Shown here: positions 33,844-42,616 of the stretch, one piece after another
Layout: each line of letters opens with the position of its first letter
Numbering within the stretch: the stretch's first letter is position 1
Assembly: GCA_019058515.1 (NCBI GenBank)
Contig: JAHPYY010000141.1
Location: 1-48,435 of the forward strand
Reading direction: 5' to 3'
Origin: Promethearchaeota archaeon
GTDB taxonomy: Archaea; Asgardarchaeota; Lokiarchaeia; Sigynarchaeales; SOKP01
Length of the DNA stretch: 48,435 bases
The notes under the pieces: model-generated
Told to the model about the DNA's origin: nothing
What the model saw: only the letters and a program-made list of their open reading frames with translations
The model's database searches: none
Program-made: the position numbers and the translations under genes

Positions 33844-35472
33844 ATGACTATTCATGGTAATCAACTACTTTTGCCACTGTTTTTAAGAAGACCAACGTCC
33901 TTACCACCAATCACTCAAAATGAAGAATTAGCATTGAATTTTCACCTTCTAACAAAAAATTTAGGCGAACGACATAAAATTCTCTCCTTTTCTAGATTAT
34001 TATGGCCTTTTGAAAGTCTTCCGGGAACTCTTTCTAAACATATTATCCTTGATGGACTATTACTATTCAAAAATCAAGGAACATACTCCAATCCCCCTCG
34101 ACAACCTCTTATTGGTCACATACTTAGAAATGTAGAGGAATTGAGTAAAATAGAAGTAATGAATAAAGTTATAGAAGTATTTAAATACACTGACATTGGG
34201 GCAAAAGAAATAGGGAAGGAGGAAGAATCAGAATTTCACGAGTTAAAAATAGATGGTTTGGTTTCTCCGGGATTTTTAAATAGCTTACTAGTTCTATTAC
34301 CTCAGCTCACCTATAAAAAAATTATCGATTACATGCCACTTGAAGCTGCTCTTTCCACTGAAAACGCGTTACAAATCGCCGACCAATATCATCAGACTAT
34401 TGAGACTATGAGAGGGAACTCATTGCGTTGGAAAACCCAAATAGAGCTAGTCAGTAAGGAAGTAGACAAGTGGTTACTTGATCTTAATGTTAATTTGAAA
34501 GATATTGAAGCACGATATTCAAGCCAGATCAGTAAAACCTCATCGATTATTAACGATAGTCAAGTTAGCAAGAAAGTTAAATTAGAAAAAGACAGGATTG
34601 ATGTGTGGAATAACAGCGCAAAAAAACGAATTATCACCAATCTTTCTTTAGTTTTCAAAACATTCGAGTTAGGTTTAGAAGATATTATCAAGAAAAATAA
34701 AATGTATAGTTCTAGCAATGTTTTAACTCGAAAGACCTTTATGGAGTTAAAATCCACAATTTCCAATTATATTTCGTATTTACGGGAGGCGATTGGAGAA
34801 TCTGTGGAATATATAAACACGATCGAGAAAAAATTTAACGAATCTAAGGTATTAGCAGAAGAAATCGATAATAAGGCTAAAGAAAAACTGCAAGAATACG
34901 AAGGATCATTAAATTTACAGCTTAGCGATAGAGACAACCAGCTGGCGCAGTTTAAAGAGGAAAAACAAAATCAAATCCTAAATCTTAGGGAATCAAAGAA
35001 TGTTTTAGAACAACTTTTTTCCGAGATCAAACAAATTATCCAAATTAAGGTGAATACTTGTTTAAAAGAAGCAACTGAATTAGAAAATTGTTCTATCGAC
35101 GACGATAAATCTGAACTATTTAAAAAACCGATTCAGTGGATATATATGCCGCTTTACGCTATGTTCATAGAAGATGAGGAGGAATTTGAAGAATATATGG
35201 ATGTAATTTTACCAGGTTATATAAGAAACGACCCTAGCAAAATTTACGAGACAGAAAATGAGATTTACAAACTGAAAAAACTTCTTAAAGAGAGAATCGA
35301 AGATGATATGGCGATTAGATCAAATTTCGAATTTTCATGTGAAAACAAAAATCTTTTAGAGGAATCGAGTTTTAGCAGAGATATTCAGCAGGGTCTTAAA
35401 AGTTTGAGGGAAAAGGGTTACATTAATACAGAAATTGAAGAATCAACAATAATATCCCTTAATCGCTTGTAG
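33844..35472 (+). CDS. Large coiled-coil protein, first gene with two GNATs
   Basis: 542 residues. The first 180 form a compact domain with no recognised motif (starting MTIHGNQLLLPLFLRRP). Residues about 180-410 are long amphipathic helices with heptad-like spacing and many Lys/Glu/Gln, a probable coiled coil; the last 130 residues are again compact and acidic. No membrane segment. The two following GNAT-like genes start 17 and about 720 nt later in the same direction, so the three probably form one transcript. The coiled coil may be a scaffold or the acetylation target, which is inference. Family unknown. Confidence 0.6.
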   Translation: MTIHGNQLLLPLFLRRPTSLPPITQNEELALNFHLLTKNLGERHKILSFSRLLWPFESLPGTLSKHIILDGLLLFKNQGTYSNPPRQPLIGHILRNVEELSKIEVMNKVIEVFKYTDIGAKEIGKEEESEFHELKIDGLVSPGFLNSLLVLLPQLTYKKIIDYMPLEAALSTENALQIADQYHQTIETMRGNSLRWKTQIELVSKEVDKWLLDLNVNLKDIEARYSSQISKTSSIINDSQVSKKVKLEKDRIDVWNNSAKKRIITNLSLVFKTFELGLEDIIKKNKMYSSSNVLTRKTFMELKSTISNYISYLREAIGESVEYINTIEKKFNESKVLAEEIDNKAKEKLQEYEGSLNLQLSDRDNQLAQFKEEKQNQILNLRESKNVLEQLFSEIKQIIQIKVNTCLKEATELENCSIDDDKSELFKKPIQWIYMPLYAMFIEDEEEFEEYMDVILPGYIRNDPSKIYETENEIYKLKKLLKERIEDDMAIRSNFEFSCENKNLLEESSFSRDIQQGLKSLREKGYINTEIEESTIISLNRL

Positions 35473-35489
35473 AATAATCTTTAGTCACT

Positions 35490-36161
35490 ATGAGTAGATC
35501 AAAACGAGATTTAAAAAAAAATAGGATCCGTGCTTTTTTTGCGTCGCTAGAATTGAAAGCTAAAAAGAAAAGCGAATTTGCAACAATCGAAGAGGAGATT
35601 TTGCAAAACGGGATGGTCTACAAACAAATGAGATTGCCTGTTAGCAATATCACTCCAAAATTTGAGACTCTAATAGAGGAAAAAATAAAACAAAACTTTT
35701 TACGTGCCAAAATTAGAACATTAAATGAAGGGAAGAAGGAAGATCTCAAAAGTATCATAAACATTTATAATAGAGCATGGTTAACAAGCTCTGTTCCCTT
35801 TCGCCCATTAGACTTGACATCGTTGAAGAAGATATTTAACGATCCTGACACCGTTGTTTTAATCGCATCAGTATACGGTATCGATGGTGCCTTCGCGATA
35901 TTGGATTTTGAAGGAAAAGCAAAGGATATCGGTGTTATAGCCGCATTAGGCGTTTTACCGAAATTTCAGCGTAAAAAGTTAGGATTATGCGTCGGATTAG
36001 AAGCCTGGAAGTATTTAAAAAAGCATGGTGTTAAGGAACTGAGGTGTGAAGTGTATAAAGACAATGTAGTTTCTTACTCGTTTATAATGGCTCTCGGTTT
36101 CGAAGAATTTGACGTTAAAGCATACAAGAAAGAAGATTTTGAGATTGAAGACGTCGATTAA
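35490..36161 (+). CDS. GNAT-family N-acetyltransferase, paralogue 1
   Basis: 223 residues. About 80 N-terminal residues (RAFFASLELK...MRLPVSNITPKFE) precede a GNAT domain with GVLPKFQRKKLGLCVGLEAW and NVVSYSFIMALGFEEF. The pyrophosphate-loop pattern Q-x-x-G-x-G is altered to Q-R-K-K-L-G: the first Gly is Lys. Paralogue 2 keeps the Gly. It may bind acetyl-CoA weakly or act as a partner of paralogue 2. Follows the coiled-coil gene by 17 nt. Confidence 0.8.
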   Translation: MSRSKRDLKKNRIRAFFASLELKAKKKSEFATIEEEILQNGMVYKQMRLPVSNITPKFETLIEEKIKQNFLRAKIRTLNEGKKEDLKSIINIYNRAWLTSSVPFRPLDLTSLKKIFNDPDTVVLIASVYGIDGAFAILDFEGKAKDIGVIAALGVLPKFQRKKLGLCVGLEAWKYLKKHGVKELRCEVYKDNVVSYSFIMALGFEEFDVKAYKKEDFEIEDVD

Positions 36162-36193
36162 TTGGTTTTTTTACTAATCCGAGATTATAACAA

Positions 36194-36844
36194 ATGATGC
36201 TTAATTCAAATATCAATTTTAAAAAACAAAGACTTCGGTCCTTTTTCTTGGCATTCGAAAACGATACTCAGGTACAAAAAGAGATCGTTGACATCGAAGA
36301 TCGTATTGAAAGCGAAGGATTGACTTACATCCAAATGAGATTACCTGTTAGCAAAATTACAGCAAAATTCGATAACGATTTAAAAGAAAAAGTCGAAAAA
36401 AATATCTTACAAGCAAAAATCAGAGAATCAACTGAAAAAGACTTAGCAAGCGTAATGTACCTATACAACCGTAGTTGGATGGTTTCAAACACGCCCTTTT
36501 CTCCGATAAACATTGAGTCGCTAAAAATAATCTTTGATTTTCCTAAAACATTAATATTAATCGCCAAGGTATATGGATCCGACGCAGGTTTTGTGATATT
36601 AGACTTTGAGGGAGATTACAATGAAATCGGAATTATTGCGGGTTTGGGAGTTCTCCCAAGATTTCAACGAAAAGGATTAGGAACAGTGTTGGGAATGGCG
36701 GCGTGGAATTATTTCAAAGAAAGGGAAGTAAAAGAACTACGTTGTGAAGTCTATGTAAATAACCTTGTATCATATAATTTTATATCATCGCTAGGATTTG
36801 AAGAATTTGAGCGAAAAACCTACAAAAAGGAAGATTTTAGTTAA
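36194..36844 (+). CDS. GNAT-family N-acetyltransferase, paralogue 2
   Basis: 216 residues, close paralogue of the preceding gene along its whole length: RSFFLAFE, MRLPVSKITAKFD, IYNRAW-like LYNRSWM, VLPRFQRKGLGTVLGMAAW and NLVSYNFISSLGFEEFERKTYKKEDF. The acetyl-CoA loop Q-R-K-G-L-G is intact. Starts 32 nt after paralogue 1. The shared N-terminal domain is not part of the minimal GNAT fold and may recognise a common target. It is convergent with the TPR protein gene. Substrate unknown. Confidence 0.83.
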   Translation: MMLNSNINFKKQRLRSFFLAFENDTQVQKEIVDIEDRIESEGLTYIQMRLPVSKITAKFDNDLKEKVEKNILQAKIRESTEKDLASVMYLYNRSWMVSNTPFSPINIESLKIIFDFPKTLILIAKVYGSDAGFVILDFEGDYNEIGIIAGLGVLPRFQRKGLGTVLGMAAWNYFKEREVKELRCEVYVNNLVSYNFISSLGFEEFERKTYKKEDFS

Positions 36845-36848
36845 GTAC

Positions 36849-38273
36849 TCAAATTCTATCTGTGATATAGTCTATTTTTTTAAGAATTTGATTTCTTTTT
36901 AACTCATCCTGCAGTATTTTATAATGTTGTTCTGCTTCCTGAAAAGCGGATAAAGCTGATTGAAAATCCGATTGAGATAAGTAAATATCACCTATATTTA
37001 GTAAAATTTCTGCGACATCTTTAGTATAATTTAACTCTTCGTAAAGATCTAAAGCCTGCTTGTAGTAGTTTAGCGCTACTCTTTTATTATTTATGTTATT
37101 AACGTTTAAACTGGCAACAGCACTTAGATTGTCAGCAATTTTCCCTTTCTCGCCAAATTTTTGATATATTTCAATTGATAATTCGTAATATTCCAAAGAT
37201 TTCTGATAATTACCATTTTGATAGTATAAATTAGCTAAGTCTTCCAAGATTATACCTTCCTTAATATTCTCTCTTACTTCGAATGTTCTAACTGATTCAA
37301 GACTTTTTTGAAGATTTTCTTCTGATTCAACGTAATTCTCGTAAACCAAGTATATTTTGCCAACGAAATGATATATCTCCCATTCCATCTTTGCCTTTTC
37401 ATAGACAGACACTTCAAAAGATGAATCGTTGATCAATACTAAAGCATCGGAAAAATGATTTAATGATTGATCGTAATAATCTTCTCCTTTATAATAACAC
37501 AACTTCCCATATTTTATGAGAGTGATTATTGTACCGTATTTATCGTTATTATCGTTAAAAAAGTGATAATTTCTGTCCAAAATTCTACTAATTCTTTCAA
37601 AATCCTTTAATGTGAACAAAATTTCCACTAAATTGCTACTTGATTTTACCTCTTCGTATAGGAGGTTTGATTCCTCTGATATTGTTAATGCTTTTTGATA
37701 ATATTTATATGAATTTTCAACATCTTTAATTAAATGATATACATTCCCCAGATTGTTATATACTTGTACAATTTTTCCTTTTTCATTAAGACCATCTAAG
37801 ATATCTAAAGCGGCATCAAATTGATATATTGATTCTTCAAAGAAACCTAATTCTTCTTTTATTAGTCCTATTTCGTTATGTACAACAGCTAAATTCAGAA
37901 TATCCTTCTCGCTTTTAAAGTAATATAGTGCGTCATTAAGGTTTCTGAGACTTTCGTTAAAATCTCGCTTTTTATAGTATAAACTTGCCTTTTTTAATAG
38001 TAGATGTCCAATTGGTTCACTAGAATAATTCAATTCATCTAGAGATTTATTTATAGAAGACAACTCCTTATCAATTTCTTCGTCTTCAATTACATTTGCT
38101 TCAAAAAAAGTATAACTATTATCTAAATCATTTATTTCTTGAGGAATTTCATCAAATTTATGATTGATTTTACTTGAATCTTTAAATTTAACTGATGCGA
38201 TCAAGGGCTTATTACAATATCTGCAAAATCTCCAACCAGATTCTACTTTTTTACCGCAATAAGGACAAGACAT
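36849..38273 (-). CDS. Zinc-ribbon TPR protein
   Basis: 474 residues. A zinc ribbon at the very N-terminus (C3, C6, C17, C20) leads through a flexible acidic linker into at least ten TPR units from about residue 75 to the end (repeating blocks such as GLIKEELGFFEESIYQFDAALDIL, VYNNLGNVYHLIKDVENSYKYYQKAL, NLYYQNGNYQKSLEYYELSIEIY). TPRs bind peptides or other proteins. It lacks a membrane segment or catalytic domain. A second TPR gene lies just upstream in the same direction (82-nt gap). Confidence 0.75.
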   Translation of the reverse strand: MSCPYCGKKVESGWRFCRYCNKPLIASVKFKDSSKINHKFDEIPQEINDLDNSYTFFEANVIEDEEIDKELSSINKSLDELNYSSEPIGHLLLKKASLYYKKRDFNESLRNLNDALYYFKSEKDILNLAVVHNEIGLIKEELGFFEESIYQFDAALDILDGLNEKGKIVQVYNNLGNVYHLIKDVENSYKYYQKALTISEESNLLYEEVKSSSNLVEILFTLKDFERISRILDRNYHFFNDNNDKYGTIITLIKYGKLCYYKGEDYYDQSLNHFSDALVLINDSSFEVSVYEKAKMEWEIYHFVGKIYLVYENYVESEENLQKSLESVRTFEVRENIKEGIILEDLANLYYQNGNYQKSLEYYELSIEIYQKFGEKGKIADNLSAVASLNVNNINNKRVALNYYKQALDLYEELNYTKDVAEILLNIGDIYLSQSDFQSALSAFQEAEQHYKILQDELKRNQILKKIDYITDRI

Positions 38274-38355
38274 TCTAATTTATTTTTAGGATTTAATTCA
38301 TTCATATAAAAATAGTCTAATATAATTTTTTAATAAGATTATTTTATCACAGTAT

Positions 38356-39264
38356 TTAATTATATCCGCTAATTTCATCCGTTTGATTGTTATCAAGGAA
38401 TCTCTGTATTGTCTCTTCATCCATACCAAATGACTTTAATAGAATTTTAATTTGTGTTATTGTATTTTTAGCGTTCAACTTTCTAGCAAGAGATAATGCT
38501 TTTATTAACTCTATACTGGCGGACTTTATTTTTCCTAAGTAAAATAACGTTTGGGCAACATAACTCAAGCCCTTTATTATTAGCTCTGAATAATTAGCGT
38601 CGATCGCGTAATTTGTACCATTTTTAAAATTAAGAAGCGAAGCGTCGTATCGATTATGCTTCTGATCTATTATACCCAGGTTAAAGTAAGAGGTTGTGAT
38701 CCCTTTAGAGTCCTTTAGCTCCTTAAAGGCTTCTAATGATTTAAGGTACAACTCGTATACAATGTCCCATTCTTTTTGTTCTTCGTGAATTGTTATTAGG
38801 AATCCAAGACAGTCTAACAAGCTATAGATATCGTTGTAATCCGCGGATTTAGCAGAACATTCAAGCAAATATTGGTTTGCTTTACCAAGATCTCCCAATT
38901 TCATCCAAGATTGTCCAATGATTCTTAAACAAGTAATTTCTTCCGTTTTCTGGTTAAGTTCTATATACAATTCATAAGCTTTAAGGTAATATTCAATAGA
39001 ATCTAAGTAATTCTCCTTTTTAAAAAATAGAGTCCCGAGAAGACCATATGTAGCGGCAATTCCTAAACTATCCTTTAAATTTTTAAAGTACTCAAGACAA
39101 ATTAAAAGGTTACGCTCAGCAGAATCGTATGACTCGATCTCAATCTCTAATAATGCAATTTCACTCAATTCTTTAATATATTGCGATCCTTTTTCGAGAG
39201 GTTCTAAATTTTTTTTTTTCTCTTCTATTAATCCTAAGATATCTTCTTTTTCTTCCCTATTCAC
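38356..39264 (-). CDS. TPR protein
   Basis: 302 residues built of about seven TPRs (SAERNLLICLEYFKNLKDSLG, GTLFFKKENYLDSIEYYLKAYELY, GKANQYLLECSAKSADYNDIY, YFNLGIIDQKHNRYDASLLNFKNG, ASIELIKALSLARKLNAKN). No zinc ribbon, signal peptide or other domain. Probably a protein-interaction scaffold, and by position a partner of the zinc-ribbon TPR protein downstream. Similar repeats make distant paralogy likely but this is not proven. Confidence 0.7.
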   Translation of the reverse strand: MNREEKEDILGLIEEKKKNLEPLEKGSQYIKELSEIALLEIEIESYDSAERNLLICLEYFKNLKDSLGIAATYGLLGTLFFKKENYLDSIEYYLKAYELYIELNQKTEEITCLRIIGQSWMKLGDLGKANQYLLECSAKSADYNDIYSLLDCLGFLITIHEEQKEWDIVYELYLKSLEAFKELKDSKGITTSYFNLGIIDQKHNRYDASLLNFKNGTNYAIDANYSELIIKGLSYVAQTLFYLGKIKSASIELIKALSLARKLNAKNTITQIKILLKSFGMDEETIQRFLDNNQTDEISGYN

Positions 39265-39303
39265 ACTTTTACCTTAGTTATTTATATGGTCAATTAATAT
39301 CTC

Positions 39304-39753
39304 TCAAATTCTATTCTCTCTGAATATTTCTGTTAATATCTTAGCCGCGGAGGCAACAACCTTGGGACATACCGTTTCGAATATACCTTTTTCTTTGGCT
39401 TTTTCTTTTTCTGCAGGGTTATTTAGGTCAATACCGATGAGTTCCTTGCACATAAGAGTTCCATTTTGTTCGATAAACGAATTCATAAATTTTTGACTTA
39501 AGTTATAGATTTTTTCTTTTAAATCGTCATTAAGAGGTTTATTGTTGCTAAATTTGTACCCAATTGCCATGAGTGCTCCAGAAACAGCTCCGCAAGTATT
39601 TCCTGTTCGTGCAAGTCCTCCTCCAAACGCGCTAGCTACTGACAATGAAAGTGCCTTTTTATCTAATTTATCAGTGTAGAACGCAGAAAAGACAGATTGA
39701 GCGCAATTAAAATCGTCTTTAAAATATTCTAAAGCTAGGTCTATTTTGTTCAT
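39304..39753 (-). CDS. C_GCAxxG_C_C family redox-type protein
   Basis: 149 residues. Conserved Cys pattern of this small family: DFNCAQSVF (C17), GNTCGAVSGALMAIG (C54), LMCKELIG (C102) and CPKVVASA (C129). Members are found in anaerobes and are thought to be iron-sulfur or redox proteins; the function is not settled. Divergent from the AmrS-like gene, with a 113-bp gap, and on the same strand as the TPR genes. Confidence 0.88.
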   Translation of the reverse strand: MNKIDLALEYFKDDFNCAQSVFSAFYTDKLDKKALSLSVASAFGGGLARTGNTCGAVSGALMAIGYKFSNNKPLNDDLKEKIYNLSQKFMNSFIEQNGTLMCKELIGIDLNNPAEKEKAKEKGIFETVCPKVVASAAKILTEIFRENRI

Positions 39754-39866
39754 AATTTATGGTTTTAAATAGAAATCTATCTTTATTAGATAATTGTATA
39801 CTTGATATAATTATTTAGAAATTTTATAATCAGATTTAATACCTTATTAATACACTTTAAATTTAG

Positions 39867-40979
39867 ATGAAGATTAAAGCAAGGCTTTGGGAAAAACTTG
39901 AAAACAACCGTGTAAAATGTCATGTGTGTGCAAATGAGTGCGTCATACTACCGGATAAAGTAGGGATATGTAGGACTAGAAAGAATTTTGACGGTGAATT
40001 GTACTCTCTAATCTACGGTTCTCTCATCTCGACGGGAAGTTTAGATCCCATAGAAAAAAAGCCATTGTATAATTTTTGGCCGGGAGCCACCGCTTACTCT
40101 ATTGCGTCAATAGGATGCTCGTTCCGATGTCAAAACTGTCAAAATTGGACAATTAGTCAAGCTAATCCTAACGACGACGGTAATCAAGGCACTTTTGATT
40201 TTCCCGAGTACTCTGGTAGAAAAGTCAACCTAGTAGAATTGTCTCCAGAGCAGCTGGCAAAACGAGTGGAAAAAAGTAAAGCAAAGACATTGGCATTCAC
40301 CTATAACGAACCATTGATATGGCATGAGTGGATAATCGATATGTGCCAGCTTATAAAACCTAAAGACATTAAAACCATTTTGGTTACCAATGGCTACTCC
40401 ACCCCAGAAGCTCGTAAAGAATTAATCGATGTAGGTATTGACGCTGCAAACATTGACATCAAAGCCATGTCTGACGATTTTTATAAAAAGATTTGTGGAG
40501 TTCCTTCGGTTAAACCAGTGTTAGAGACAGCAAAGCAGTTCAAGGAAAACGGCATTCATGTAGAGATTACAAACTTAGTGATTCCCGATCTGAACGATAC
40601 TCTAAATGATATTAAATTGCTAAGTGATTGGGTTGTAGAGAATTTGGGTAAAAATACTCCAACTCACTTTTCTGCGTATCATCCAGATTTTAAAACGCCT
40701 TCTATGAAAAGAACCCCTTCTAAAACTCTTAATACAGCTTATGAAATCGCTAAAAATTCGGGGTTACATTATGTATATATAGGTAATATTCACCACGAGC
40801 GAGGATCAAACACATATTGTCCAAACTGTCAGCATCTTATCATCGGTCGAAGTGGGTATAGCTTTTCTAAAATAAATATTACGGAAGACCGAAGTTGCCC
40901 AAATTGCAATTACGACTTAAAAACGGATATCATAGGCGAAATTAATAGATCTCCCTCTCATAGGTTCTCTTTTTTGTAG
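39867..40979 (+). CDS. amrS: AmrS-like radical SAM enzyme (AmmeMemoRadiSam type)
   Basis: 370 residues. The Fe-S site is GCSFRCQNCQNW (C84, C88, C91). Before it lies a cysteine cluster CHVCANEC and CRTRK (C18, C21, C25, C35), and at the C-terminus YCPNCQHLIIGRSGYS and CPNCNYDL make another zinc-type site, the layout of AmrS/PflA-related archaeal proteins. Conserved LAFTYNEPLIWHEW and NTYCPNC are also typical. It uses SAM radical chemistry; the AmmeMemoRadiSam partners (AmmeMemoRadiSam A and B) are not in the window, so the natural reaction is not established. The promoter lies across the gap from the C_GCAxxG_C_C gene. Confidence 0.85.
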   Translation: MKIKARLWEKLENNRVKCHVCANECVILPDKVGICRTRKNFDGELYSLIYGSLISTGSLDPIEKKPLYNFWPGATAYSIASIGCSFRCQNCQNWTISQANPNDDGNQGTFDFPEYSGRKVNLVELSPEQLAKRVEKSKAKTLAFTYNEPLIWHEWIIDMCQLIKPKDIKTILVTNGYSTPEARKELIDVGIDAANIDIKAMSDDFYKKICGVPSVKPVLETAKQFKENGIHVEITNLVIPDLNDTLNDIKLLSDWVVENLGKNTPTHFSAYHPDFKTPSMKRTPSKTLNTAYEIAKNSGLHYVYIGNIHHERGSNTYCPNCQHLIIGRSGYSFSKINITEDRSCPNCNYDLKTDIIGEINRSPSHRFSFL

Positions 40980-40983
40980 AATT

Positions 40984-41634
40984 TTAAAAGAAATAAAGAG
41001 AAAAAATGATAATTCCAAAAAAAACGCAGAATAACGAAACTATAGAAGCTACGGGAGGCCAAGAAAGAGCTTTAGCTACAGTAGTAAGACCGTGCGTATA
41101 AAACACTCCAAGACCTATTACTATCAATAGATATCCCACTGAAAATCCTAACAAAACGTCCTTAGGACTGATCCGACCATAAATCAAAGAAACTAAAGAA
41201 TCGGGAATGAACATGAGTATGAAAATAGAACTTACTGAGGATATTATGAGTCCAATTAGCGTCAAAGTAGGTAATTCTTGAATAGGTTTGATAATTGTTA
41301 GAACCCCACTAATAATGAGGACGATCGAGGTAATTATCATGAATAGATCTGGACTTATATCTAAAGTGGTCGGAATTATATTCACTATCAATACTAATAA
41401 AGCTGCTATGATCACAACAACACCCCAAAACACGCCAAATTGAGCTAGCGACTCGATAAATTTCAAATTTTCAAAATTGGCATCTTCAGTTTTCAACTTT
41501 TTAAAGGAATTTCTTTGGTGTGTATCGTAATAAGCAAAACTTGCCCAGAGAAAGGATAAACTGAAGTAAAAAAAGGGAAAAGCCGTGACCAAGACGCGAT
41601 AAACAATAACGATTAAAGCGGTTTGAAATATCAC
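40984..41634 (-). CDS. Membrane protein, tandem paralogue 1
   Basis: 216 residues with about six membrane helices. A cytoplasmic loop after the first helix holds NSFKKLKTEDANFENLKF; later landmarks are KPIQELP, LMFIPDSLVS and ALSWPPVASIV. These recur in the next gene as SFKKFQAEEWDFDITKF, KPVNDLP, ALFIPDSVVA and ILSWPPLAIAV. Downstream member of a tandem duplication separated by 176 nt. No transporter or enzyme signature seen. Confidence 0.65.
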   Translation of the reverse strand: MIFQTALIVIVYRVLVTAFPFFYFSLSFLWASFAYYDTHQRNSFKKLKTEDANFENLKFIESLAQFGVFWGVVVIIAALLVLIVNIIPTTLDISPDLFMIITSIVLIISGVLTIIKPIQELPTLTLIGLIISSVSSIFILMFIPDSLVSLIYGRISPKDVLLGFSVGYLLIVIGLGVFYTHGLTTVAKALSWPPVASIVSLFCVFFGIIIFSLYFF

Positions 41635-41680
41635 TATCTAAGTATATTATGTTTATATCTTGTGTTATGAAATACCTCAT

Positions 41681-41698
41681 TAGAAAAAATTTTTTCTA
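41681..41698. terminator. Palindromic A6/T6 element between the paralogous membrane genes
   Basis: TAGAAAAAATTTTTTCTA is a perfect 18-nt palindrome in the 176-bp gap. On the - strand it gives six T in a row, so it could stop transcripts from paralogue 2. Another short T-rich stretch follows on the + strand. Weak evidence. Confidence 0.3.
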
Positions 41699-41810
41699 TT
41701 TTTTTGTTTTTCCTATTCGTTAAATATCAACTAGGTAATAATTAGACACGCTTGTCAATACATTTTATAGAAACTAACTAGAAATGTAAGATTAAAAATA
41801 AAAAAGAAAT

Positions 41811-42461
41811 TTATAAGGGGATTATTGAAATTCCAAACAATAACCATCCAAAAGCCTGCACAAAACATATAATAGCAACTGCAATCGCTAATGGAGGCCA
41901 GGAAAGAATTTTTGAGAAAAACATTATAGCGCCGATGTAAAACTTCACAATTACCGCCACAACCGCAAAGATTATTATGAATAGGACAATTAGAAGTATT
42001 TTAGGATTTACGTAATTTGCAATGAATGCAACAACAGAATCTGGAATGAATAATGCTATCAATATACAGACTCCCGTAGCAGCTAACATTCCTATAATAC
42101 TCGCAATAGGTAGGTCGTTAACTGGTTTTAATAGAGTAAAAATTCCAATCACAATAAGCATGATTGAAGTAACTAAATGCCTTCCAGAAGTATCACCCGT
42201 AGCGACTGGAGCTGCATCTAATATTAAACCAGCAACTCCAGAGATTATGGCAAGTAAGCCAACAACAAATCCAAAAATTGTTAAGACCTTAAGAAACTTG
42301 GTAATATCAAAATCCCATTCTTCTGCTTGGAACTTCTTAAAAGAACCACGCCTAGAACCTTCGTATAATGCGTAAATAATCCACATTATTCCTAATAGGA
42401 GCAAGAAAAACGCTGCGAAATTGGCTAATGGACTTAAAATTACCTCAACCTGAAATAACAT
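41811..42461 (-). CDS. Membrane protein, tandem paralogue 2
   Basis: 216 residues, the same length as paralogue 1, about six membrane helices, with the same landmarks (FKKFQAEEWDF, KPVNDLP, LFIPDS, LSWPP). The N-terminus lacks the extra residues of paralogue 1. GTGATGG lies just before the ATG and may be its ribosome binding site. Function unknown; the conserved FKK acidic loop and the LFIPDS and LSWPP turns are the family signature. Confidence 0.65.
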   Translation of the reverse strand: MLFQVEVILSPLANFAAFFLLLLGIMWIIYALYEGSRRGSFKKFQAEEWDFDITKFLKVLTIFGFVVGLLAIISGVAGLILDAAPVATGDTSGRHLVTSIMLIVIGIFTLLKPVNDLPIASIIGMLAATGVCILIALFIPDSVVAFIANYVNPKILLIVLFIIIFAVVAVIVKFYIGAIMFFSKILSWPPLAIAVAIICFVQAFGWLLFGISIIPL

Positions 42462-42616
42462 TTACCATCACTTTTTACTTAATTTAGTTTTTAGTTATGT
42501 AATCTTTATTTTTCTAATAATATATCCTTATGCGAGTCCAATTTTAAAACATGTTGAAATTTAACAAAACCTATAATTTAATGATAATCGTAAAAATTGA
42601 AAAACAGGGCTAAAAT

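Noticed and set aside
35490..36844. The two GNAT genes as a frameshifted single gene
   Set aside because: Both contain a complete N-terminal and GNAT domain with its own start and stop.
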